This document shows positions 1 through 5,842 of a DNA stretch of 5,842 nt, piece by piece. The DNA is from Pseudomonadota bacterium (GTDB lineage: Bacteria; Pseudomonadota; Alphaproteobacteria; Ferrovibrionales; Ferrovibrionaceae). Numbering within the stretch: position 1 is the stretch's first letter; every line of letters starts with the position of its first letter. A model generated the notes under the pieces. That model was not told the DNA's origin, ran no database searches, and was given only the letters and a program-made list of their open reading frames with translations. Where the stretch lies: assembly GCA_023433835.1 (NCBI GenBank), contig JAEYTW010000382.1:1-5842 (forward strand), written 5' to 3'. The translations under genes and the position numbers were made by a program.

Positions 1-1
1 G

Positions 2-529
2 GCCCACGACCTGGTCGCCGAACGCCGCGCCGCGCGCCGCCGCCTCGATGCCGGCGGGGGCGGCCTGGCCGATCGCCGCGCCGCCTTCCACACCGCCGTC
101 ATCGAAGTCTGGCGCACCGATGCCGACCTGCGCTGCTTCGACCTGTCGCTCGATCCGTCCGACCGCAAATACGGCTCGGTCTGGGGCCGCGATCCCTATG
201 CCTCGAATTACGGCTGCATCGGCTTCGGCCGCATCTGCACCGCCGATTCCTGGCTGTCGACCTGGTCGGGCCTGTCGTCGAACGCGGCGATGCCGCGCAC
301 GCTGGGCGCCGTCGAACAGCCGGCGCTGATGGTCGAATACAGCGGCGACAACACGATTTTCCCCACCGACGTGGCCGGCATGTACGCCACCTTGCGCACC
401 GCCGACAAAAGCCTGCATCGCGTCCGCGGCGACCATCACGGCCGGGCGCTGGCCCGCGGCGAGGCGCCGGGCCGCGATGCCTGCGGCCGGCTGATCGAAG
501 CCTGGCTGCGCGACAAGTTTCCCGCCTGA
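2..529 (+). CDS. Alpha/beta-hydrolase fold protein, 3' part (start lies upstream)
   Basis: This is the C-terminal 175 residues of an open frame that enters from the left edge and stops with TGA at 527-529. The fragment has the end of an alpha/beta-hydrolase: a beta strand (about residues 107-113, PALMVEY) leads into S-G-D-N (Asp116, the expected triad acid), and a later G-D-H-H-G stretch (residues 143-147) supplies the expected triad His. A mid-section rich in Trp, Tyr and Ser (about 55-95) looks like the cap or substrate-binding region. The nucleophile elbow (G-x-S-x-G) would lie upstream and cannot be seen, so the esterase, amidase or thioesterase type cannot be told. It ends 17 bases before the maleate isomerase gene, which suggests one operon and related catabolism. 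The nicotinate pathway uses an alpha/beta-hydrolase (the deformylase NicD) next to maleate isomerase, but I see no NicD-specific signature here. Family call is fairly sure; function is unknown. Confidence 0.75.
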   Translation, partial: AHDLVAERRAARRRLDAGGGGLADRRAAFHTAVIEVWRTDADLRCFDLSLDPSDRKYGSVWGRDPYASNYGCIGFGRICTADSWLSTWSGLSSNAAMPRTLGAVEQPALMVEYSGDNTIFPTDVAGMYATLRTADKSLHRVRGDHHGRALARGEAPGRDACGRLIEAWLRDKFPA

Positions 530-532
530 TAC

Positions 533-537
533 GGAGA
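533..537 (+). promoter_or_regulatory. Ribosome binding site for the maleate isomerase gene
   Basis: GGAGA lies 9 bases upstream of the GTG at 547 in the 17-base gap after the hydrolase stop codon. It supports the GTG start, which also gives the N-terminus expected for the family (Y-R-I-G-Q-I-V-P-S-S-N). Confidence 0.6.
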
Positions 538-546
538 TCGAACCTC

Positions 547-1221
547 GTGTCGAAGACCCATTACCGCATCGGCCAGATCGTGCCGTCGTCGAACATCACG
601 ATGGAAACCGAAATCCCCGCCATGCTACGGGCCCGTGAGACCATTGCGCCGGAACGCTTCACCTTTCATTCCAGCCGCATGCGCATGAAGAAGGTGACGC
701 AGGCGGAACTGGCGGCGATGGATGCCGAATCCGTTCGCTGCGCCGCAGAACTGTCCGACGCGCGTGTCGACGTGATGGGTTACGCCTGCCTCGTCGCGAT
801 CATGGCGATGGGTCGCGGCTATCACCGGACCGCCCGGGAAAAGCTGTCGTCGGTGGTGACCGGGAACGGCAGCAATGCGCCGGTCGTGACCAGCGCCGGC
901 GCACTGGTCGTCGACTATCTCGAGGCCGAGGGTTACGAGGTGGTCGACGCCATCTCGCTGGAGATCGAGGACAACCTGGCCGTCGCCGCGCGCGACCCGC
1001 TGGCCCTGGTCGACGTCGCCCGCCGCCTCTCGGTCGCCCAGGCCGATGCCGTGGTCGTCTCGGCCTGCGTGCAGATGCCGTCGCTGGCCGCGATCGATCC
1101 GGTGCAGACGCTGTGCGACCGCCCGACCCTGTCGGCGGCCGCCGCCACCGTCTTCACCATGCTGAACGGCCTGGGGCTGCCGACCCGCGTGCCCGGCGCC
1201 GGCGCCCTGCTGGCCGCCTGA
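547..1221 (+). CDS. maiA: Maleate cis-trans isomerase (MaiA/NicE type) with an internal deletion
   Basis: Maleate isomerase converts maleate to fumarate in the cytosol, for example as the last step of nicotinate breakdown. The 224-residue product carries family hallmarks along most of its length: the N-terminal I-V-P-S-S-N (Asn16), T-M-E-T-E-I-P-A-M-L (18-27), F-H-S-S-R-M-R-M (40-47), the first catalytic Cys in G-Y-A-C-L-V (Cys81), D-N (Asn143), and the second catalytic Cys in S-A-C-V-Q-M-P-S-L (Cys174), ending in G-A-G-A-L-L. Relatives are about 250 residues. The shortfall is one in-frame gap: S-A-G-A-L-V (116-121) joins directly to V-D-Y (122-124). In relatives, as I recall them, roughly 25 residues lie between, including a strand and the A-P-Y motif with an active-site Tyr. 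The enzyme may therefore be inactive or altered. The GTG start is supported by GGAGA at 533-537. The gene sits between a hydrolase and an ABC importer cassette. Family identity is very likely; activity is doubtful. Confidence 0.88.
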   Translation: MSKTHYRIGQIVPSSNITMETEIPAMLRARETIAPERFTFHSSRMRMKKVTQAELAAMDAESVRCAAELSDARVDVMGYACLVAIMAMGRGYHRTAREKLSSVVTGNGSNAPVVTSAGALVVDYLEAEGYEVVDAISLEIEDNLAVAARDPLALVDVARRLSVAQADAVVVSACVQMPSLAAIDPVQTLCDRPTLSAAAATVFTMLNGLGLPTRVPGAGALLAA

Positions 1222-1258
1222 GGCCCTTAACCAGAGACACCATCACCTGCAACGAAAC

Positions 1259-1278
1259 CGGCCCGAAACATCGGGTCG
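1259..1278 (+). other. Short stem-loop in the leader of the binding-protein gene
   Basis: CGGCCCGA (1259-1266) pairs with TCGGGTCG (1271-1278) around an AACA loop. This makes an 8-pair stem with one G-U wobble in the RNA. It lies 5 bases before the GGGAGGA ribosome binding site. No run of T follows it, so it is not an intrinsic terminator. It could stabilise the 5' end of the importer mRNA or shape access to the ribosome site. In DNA this rich in G and C a hairpin of this size could also arise by chance. Confidence 0.35.
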
Positions 1279-1283
1279 CATCC

Positions 1284-1290
1284 GGGAGGA
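1284..1290 (+). promoter_or_regulatory. Strong ribosome binding site for the periplasmic binding protein gene
   Basis: GGGAGGA sits 4 bases before the ATG at 1295. It is one of the two best Shine-Dalgarno sequences in the window, which fits the usual need for more binding protein than membrane components. Confidence 0.75.
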
Positions 1291-1294
1291 AACA

Positions 1295-2497
1295 ATGAAA
1301 ATCCTGTCTCTCACCGCCGCCGCCGCGGTGGCGCTTGCCCTTGGGTTCGGCCCTGCCGCCGCGCAGGACAAGAAATACGGGCCCGGCGTCACCGATACCG
1401 AGATCAAGCTGGGCCAGACCGTGCCGCTGTCGGGTCCGGCCTCGGCCTATTCCGGCTGGGGCAAGGCGCAAGGTGCCTATTTCGCCAAGATCAACGCCGA
1501 TGGCGGCATCAACGGCCGCAAGATCAACCTGATCAGCCTGGACGATGGCTATTCGCCCCCCAAGACGGTCGAACAGACCCGCAAGCTGGTCGAGCAGGAC
1601 CGCGTGCTGGCGATCTTCGGCAGCCTGGGCACGGCGCATATGGCCGCGGTGAAGAAATACCTGGCCGATCGCGGCGTACCGCAGCTGTTCGTCGGCATCG
1701 GCGCCAACATCTGGGGCACGCCGGTCGATTTCAAGTCGGCGACGATGTGGGCGCCCGAGCATCAGACCGAATCCGCGGCCTATGCCCGCTTCATCCTGCA
1801 GACCAACCCCAACGCCAAGATCGCCGTGCTGGCCCAGAACGACGATTTCGGGCGCAACATGATGAAGGGCCTGAAGGACGCGTTGCGCGACAAGGCGTCG
1901 ATGATCGTGGCCGAGGCGACCTACGAAGTCGCCGACCCGACCGTCGATTCCCAGATCATCGCGCTGAAGGCGTCGGGCGCCGACACCCTGGTCAGCCTGG
2001 CCGCGCCGAAATGGGCGGCCCAGGCGATGCGCAAGGCCTATGACATCGGCTGGAAGCCGCAGCAGTTCGTGTTCTCGTTCTCGACCTCGGTCGAAAACGT
2101 GCTGAAGCCGGCCGGGCTGGAAAAGGTTGTGGGCGTGATGTCGGCGACCTATCTGAAGGATCCGACCAACCCGGCGCTGAAGGACGATCCCGGCGTCGTC
2201 GCCTATCTTGCCTGGGCCAAGCAGTATTTGCCCGGCGGCGACCCCGCCGATCCCCTGGTCATCCAGGGTTATTCGTCGGCCGAGCTGATGGCCGCGGTCA
2301 TCCGCCAGGCCGGCAACGACCTGACGCGCGAGAACCTGGTCAAGCAGGCCAAGAACATCAAGGACCTGCAGCTGTCGATGCTGCTGGACGGCATCAAGGT
2401 CAACACCACGCCGTTCGCGCCATCGGGCATCGGGTCGCTGCGCCTGCAGCGTTTCGACGGCACGCAGTGGGCCGTCATCGACGGCGCCGGCCAGTGA
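1295..2497 (+). CDS. Periplasmic substrate-binding protein of a Liv-type (HAAT) ABC importer
   Basis: This 400-residue secreted protein captures the substrate in the periplasm and delivers it to the LivHM permease. It starts with a clear signal peptide: M-K, a hydrophobic stretch (residues 3-19), and P-A-A-A before Q-D, with likely cleavage after Ala23. There is no lipobox Cys. The mature part shows the type I periplasmic-binding fold of LivK-like proteins (Peripla_BP_6): I-K-L-G-Q-T-V-P-L-S-G-P (37-48), I-N-A-D-G-G-I-N-G-R-K-I (66-77), then a hinge and ligand region with G-S-L-G-T-A-H (109-115) and F-V-G-I-G-A-N (132-138). It is somewhat longer than classical LivK (about 370). The pocket segments do not look like the classical LivK serine/threonine pattern, and the overall style resembles binding proteins linked to aromatic or other organic acids, so leucine is not a safe guess. 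The ATG is supported by GGGAGGA at 1284-1290. Its stop overlaps the LivG start by 4 bases. Family certain; ligand unknown. Confidence 0.93.
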   Translation: MKILSLTAAAAVALALGFGPAAAQDKKYGPGVTDTEIKLGQTVPLSGPASAYSGWGKAQGAYFAKINADGGINGRKINLISLDDGYSPPKTVEQTRKLVEQDRVLAIFGSLGTAHMAAVKKYLADRGVPQLFVGIGANIWGTPVDFKSATMWAPEHQTESAAYARFILQTNPNAKIAVLAQNDDFGRNMMKGLKDALRDKASMIVAEATYEVADPTVDSQIIALKASGADTLVSLAAPKWAAQAMRKAYDIGWKPQQFVFSFSTSVENVLKPAGLEKVVGVMSATYLKDPTNPALKDDPGVVAYLAWAKQYLPGGDPADPLVIQGYSSAELMAAVIRQAGNDLTRENLVKQAKNIKDLQLSMLLDGIKVNTTPFAPSGIGSLRLQRFDGTQWAVIDGAGQ

Positions 2498-3254
2498 CAT
2501 TGCTAGCGGTCGACGGGCTGCGCCTGCGCTTCGGGGGCATCATTGCCCTCGACGGCGTGGGGTTCACCGTGGCCGAGGGCGAGATCCGCGGCCTGATCGG
2601 GCCGAACGGCGCGGGCAAGACGTCGCTGTTCAACTGCCTCAGCCGGATCTACCGGCCGGACGAAGGGTCGATCACCTTCGCCGGCCGCGACCTGCTGGCC
2701 TTGGGCCCGCACCGGATCGCGGCCGCCGGTATCGGCCGCACCTTCCAGAACCTGGCGCTGTTTCCCAACATGACGGTGCGCCAGAATGTGATGGTCGGCG
2801 CGCATGCGACCGCCCATTGCGGTTTCCTGCGCGGCGCCTTCCGCCCGCGCGCCGTGCGGCTGGAGGAAGCCGAGATGGCCGCCCGGGCCGACGAACTGCT
2901 CGAATTCGTCCGCCTGTCCCATCTGGCCGACACGGCGGTCGGTGCCCTGCCCTTCGGTTTCCAGAAACGGGTCGAGACGGCGCGGGCCCTGGCCTGCCGC
3001 CCGCGTCTTCTGCTGCTCGACGAACCGGCGGCCGGGCTGAACCATGACGAATTGGGCGAGTTCGAGGCGCTGGTCCGCCAGATCCGCGACCGGCTGGGTG
3101 TCGCCGTGCTGCTGATCGAACATCACCTGAAGCTGGTGATGGCCTTGTGCGATCGCATCGTCGCACTGGATTTCGGCGCCCGCATCGCCGAAGGCACACC
3201 CGACGAGATCCGCCGCGACCCAGCCGTCATCAAGGCATATCTGGGGGCTGCGGC

Positions 3255-3258
<4 letters not shown>
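2494..3258 (+). CDS. livG: LivG-type ABC transporter ATP-binding protein
   Basis: This is one of the two cytoplasmic ATPases that power the importer. I place the start at GTG 2494, within GTGA, so it overlaps the binding-protein stop by 4 bases and gives 254 residues beginning M-T-L-L-A-V-D-G-L. An in-frame GTG at 2467 would add nine Arg-rich residues with no family match and is less likely. Motifs in order: Walker A G-P-N-G-A-G-K-T-S (36-44), Q-loop Gln85 in G-R-T-F-Q-N, a variant signature L-P-F-G-F-Q-K-R (152-159) as usual in LivG, Walker B with catalytic Glu177 (L-L-L-L-D-E-P), D-loop A-G-L-N (180-183), and H-loop His210 in L-I-E-H-H. The C-terminal I-A-E-G-T-P and I-K-A-Y-L-G are typical LivG endings. 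All ATPase residues are present. No good ribosome site precedes it, so translation is probably coupled to the upstream gene. Confidence 0.94.
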
Positions 3259-3971
<713 letters not shown>

Positions 3972-3978
3972 CGGTCAC

Positions 3979-3984
3979 GGAGGA
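3979..3984 (+). promoter_or_regulatory. Ribosome binding site that fixes the LivH start
   Basis: GGAGGA lies 6 bases before the GTG at 3991, in the 19-base gap after the LivF stop. It selects this GTG over in-frame upstream codons that lie inside LivF. Confidence 0.75.
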
Positions 3985-3990
3985 CATCCA

Positions 3991-4863
3991 GTGGACCAGC
4001 TTCTGCACCAGCTGTTTTCCGGCATCGCCATGGGTTTCGTCTATGGCGGGATCGGCCTTGCGTTCGTGATGGTCTACCGTTCGACCCATCACCTGAATTT
4101 CGCCCAGGGCGAAATGGCGACGTTCTCGGCCTTAATCGCGCTGGCACTGATCGATGCCGGCCTGCCCTACTGGCTGGCCTTCGCCGCGACGCTCGGCACC
4201 TCGTTCGTCATCGGCGCCATCCTCGAATGGCTGCTGATGCGGCGCCTCGCCTCGGCCCAGACCTTGGGATCGGTCATGGTCACCGTCGGCCTGCTGATGC
4301 TGTTCAACAGCCTGAGCGGTTTCCTTTTCGGCTATTCCGCCCGGCCGGTGGCAAGCCCGTTCGAAGGCCTGCCCGATATCGGCTTCGGCCTGGTCTCGGT
4401 GCACGAGATCGGCGTGGCACTGGTCGTGCTGGCCATGGTCGCCGTGCTGTTCGCCTTCTTCCGGTTCACCAAGCTGGGCTTGGGCATGCGGGCGGCGGCC
4501 TACAACCCCGCCTCGGCCCGGCTGGTCGGGGTCAATGTCGGTCTGATGCGCTGCCTGGGCTGGGGCATCGCCGGCGCCATCGGCGCGGCGGTCGCGGTCA
4601 TGGTCGCCCCGATCGTCTTCCTCGATCCCAACATGATGATGGGCATCCTGGTCTACGGTTTTGCCGCCGCTTTGCTGGGCGGGCTGGAGAACCCCTGGGG
4701 TGCCGTCGCCGGCGGGCTGATCCTCGGGGTGCTGGAAAACATCCTGGGCGCCTATGTCATCCCCGGCGAACTGAAGCTGTCGGCGGCGCTGTCCATCATC
4801 CTGGTGGTGCTGCTGTTCCGGCCGGCCGGCATGTTCGGCCGCACCATCGTCAAGCGGGTCTAG
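3991..4863 (+). CDS. livH: LivH-type inner-membrane permease of the ABC importer
   Basis: One of two inner-membrane permease subunits that form the substrate channel with LivM. GTG 3991, preceded by GGAGGA, gives 290 residues, the usual LivH length. The N-terminus has the family pattern: a first membrane helix with G-F-V-Y-G-G-I-G-L-A, then Y-R-S-T and L-N-F-A-Q-G-E-M-A (35-43), matching the LivH N-F-A-h-G-e-l consensus. Several further hydrophobic helices follow. The cytoplasmic loop that contacts the ATPases (the EAA-like region) is visible as G-M-R-A-A-A-Y-N-P (165-173), then A-R-L-V-G-V-N (176-182). Later come V-Y-G-F-A-A-A-L-L-G-G-L and the conserved helix with G-G-L-I-L-G-V-L-E-N. It ends in the basic I-V-K-R-V. 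The gene order binding protein, G, F, H, M differs from the E. coli order K-H-M-G-F. Identification is secure; substrate is not. Confidence 0.94.
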   Translation: MDQLLHQLFSGIAMGFVYGGIGLAFVMVYRSTHHLNFAQGEMATFSALIALALIDAGLPYWLAFAATLGTSFVIGAILEWLLMRRLASAQTLGSVMVTVGLLMLFNSLSGFLFGYSARPVASPFEGLPDIGFGLVSVHEIGVALVVLAMVAVLFAFFRFTKLGLGMRAAAYNPASARLVGVNVGLMRCLGWGIAGAIGAAVAVMVAPIVFLDPNMMMGILVYGFAAALLGGLENPWGAVAGGLILGVLENILGAYVIPGELKLSAALSIILVVLLFRPAGMFGRTIVKRV

Positions 4864-4867
4864 AAAA

Positions 4868-5842
4868 ATGCTGACCTCGATCATCCGATCCGCCGCGGCG
4901 ACGCCGGCCGGCCGGCCCGACGGCCGCCGCCACCTGCCGCTGGGCAGCCTGGCCCTGGTGCTGGCCGGCTGCCTGGCAGCGCCGCTGCTGTTCGAAGGCT
5001 ACCAGCTGTTTCAGGTATCTCTGACGCTATGCTACGCCGTCGCGCTGCTGGGGCTGAACCTGCTGGTCGGGCTGAACGGCCAGATCTCGCTAGGCCACGG
5101 TGCGTTCTTCGCCATCGGCGCCTATGGCGCGGCCGTCGCCATCGAACGGCTGGGCATACCCTACTGGCTGACCCTGCCGCTGGCCGGCACGGTCTGCCTG
5201 ATGCTGGGTTTCCTGTTCGGCCTGCCCGCCCTGCGCTTCCAGGGTCATTACCTGGCCCTGTGCACCTTCGCCCTGGCGGTCGCCGTGCCGCAGATGCTGA
5301 AGGCCAGGCAACTCGAGGACTGGACCGGCGGCGTCTCGGGCATCGTGCTGTCGCCGCCGGCGGTACCGCAACTGCCGGGGCTCGATACCGACCGCTGGCT
5401 CTATGCGATTTCGGCCACGGTGTTCCTGATCGCGCTGTTCGCCGCCTGGAACCTGTCGCGGGGGCGCGTCGGCCGGGCGCTGCTGGCAATCAAGGAACAG
5501 CCGACGGCGGCCGCCGCGATGGGCATCGACATCGCCCTCTACAAGGCCACCACTTTCGGCATCAGCGCCGCCTTCGCCGGCGTCGCCGGGGCGCTGAACG
5601 CGATCCTGGTCCAGTTCGTCTCGCCCGACGCCTTCACCATCATCCTGTCGATCTCGCTGCTGACCGGCGTCGCCATCGGTGGTCTCGGCCTGGTTTCCGG
5701 CGCGATCTATGGCGCGCTGTTCATCCAGTACGTCCCCAACCTTGCCGAACAGGTGTCGAAGGCCGCCCCTTGGGCGATCTATGGCCTGGCGCTGATCGCC
5801 GTGACGCTGGCGCTGCCACGCCGCCACGCCGGCCCGGTGGAG
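4868..5842 (+). CDS. livM: LivM-type inner-membrane permease, 3' end missing
   Basis: The second permease subunit, open from ATG 4868 through the last base (325 codons, no stop). The position starts only 4 bases after the LivH stop, and no clear Shine-Dalgarno is seen, so translation probably depends on ribosomes finishing LivH. After a polar, Arg-rich N-terminal tail (about residues 1-22) comes a first hydrophobic helix, then the LivM signature G-L-N-L-L-V-G-L-N-G-Q-I-S-L-G-H-G-A (62-79) and A-I-G-A-Y (82-86). A second family block, L-R-F-Q-G-H-Y-L-A-L (122-131) leading to T-G-G-V-S-G-I (153-159), is also present. The ATPase-contact loop reads G-R-A-L-L-A-I-K-E-Q (202-211), then A-A-M-G-I-D (216-221), followed by A-F-A-G-V-A-G-A-L. 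The last visible residues (P-R-R-H-A-G-P-V-E) are polar and follow the final helix, so only a short tail is probably missing. Confidence 0.93.
   Translation, partial: MLTSIIRSAAATPAGRPDGRRHLPLGSLALVLAGCLAAPLLFEGYQLFQVSLTLCYAVALLGLNLLVGLNGQISLGHGAFFAIGAYGAAVAIERLGIPYWLTLPLAGTVCLMLGFLFGLPALRFQGHYLALCTFALAVAVPQMLKARQLEDWTGGVSGIVLSPPAVPQLPGLDTDRWLYAISATVFLIALFAAWNLSRGRVGRALLAIKEQPTAAAAMGIDIALYKATTFGISAAFAGVAGALNAILVQFVSPDAFTIILSISLLTGVAIGGLGLVSGAIYGALFIQYVPNLAEQVSKAAPWAIYGLALIAVTLALPRRHAGPVE

Noticed and set aside
1259..1278. Intrinsic terminator between the isomerase and binding-protein genes
   Set aside because: There is a stem but no T-run after it, and the next bases are the ribosome binding site of the following gene.
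1222..1294. Promoter in the gap before the binding-protein gene
   Set aside because: I could not find a convincing -35/-10 pair. A promoter of another type cannot be excluded, but the sequence does not support a call.
2467..2493. Longer N-terminus for LivG from GTG 2467
   Set aside because: It would add M-G-R-H-R-R-R-R-P, which has no family match, and deepen the overlap with the binding-protein gene. GTG 2494 gives the normal LivG start and a typical 4-base overlap.
1154..2500. A 448-codon open frame on the minus strand, opposite the binding-protein gene
   Set aside because: Its product is rich in Arg, Gly, Asp, Gln and His with no recognisable domain. It is the antisense shadow expected in GC-rich codon-biased DNA, while the + strand has a clear signal peptide and LivK-like fold.
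4132..4884. Long minus-strand open frames opposite LivH, and similar ones opposite LivG, LivF and LivM
   Set aside because: Low-complexity products with no membrane segments or motifs, lying fully opposite strongly recognised genes. No ribosome site or gap supports them.
4904..4918. CCGG tandem run near the start of LivM as a possible slippage repeat
   Set aside because: Only about three to four units in GC-rich coding DNA, and the frame is intact through it. Nothing suggests phase variation.

Overview
The window is GC-rich DNA with strongly GC-biased third codon positions, GTG starts on three of the complete genes, and tightly packed or overlapping genes. This fits an alphaproteobacterium, perhaps Rhodospirillales-like. 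The lineage is an inference from composition, protein style and gene order, not something the sequence proves. Every gene I support is on the + strand.

Layout: (1) 2-529 is the 3' part of an alpha/beta-hydrolase gene that begins upstream. (2) 547-1221 is a maleate cis-trans isomerase (MaiA/NicE type, Asp/Glu racemase superfamily). (3) 1222-1294 is a 73-base gap holding a small stem-loop and a strong ribosome binding site. (4) 1295-2497, 2494-3258, 3255-3971, 3991-4863 and 4868-5842 form a complete branched-chain-amino-acid-type (HAAT/Liv) ABC importer cassette: secreted binding protein, two ATPases (LivG, LivF) and two permeases (LivH, LivM). The LivM gene runs off the right edge, probably only a little before its stop. 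Successive importer genes overlap by 4 bases or are separated by at most 19 bases, so the cassette is almost certainly one transcript. It may be co-transcribed with the two enzyme genes. No terminator or convincing promoter is visible.

Working model: the transporter imports a small carboxylated compound, and the hydrolase and isomerase act in its breakdown. Maleate isomerase makes fumarate for the TCA cycle and is known from nicotinate and related pathways. The substrate cannot be read from the sequence.

The most notable observation is that the isomerase is about 25 residues shorter than its relatives because of a clean in-frame gap at codons 121/122. As I recall the family, the missing segment carries the active-site Tyr of the A-P-Y motif, while both catalytic Cys residues and both Asn positions remain. 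The protein is therefore either a recently crippled enzyme or a variant with altered chemistry. A second oddity is a Gly in the Q-loop of LivF where Glu or Gln is normal. I found no RNA genes, mobile elements, CRISPR arrays or evidence of a wholly new system.
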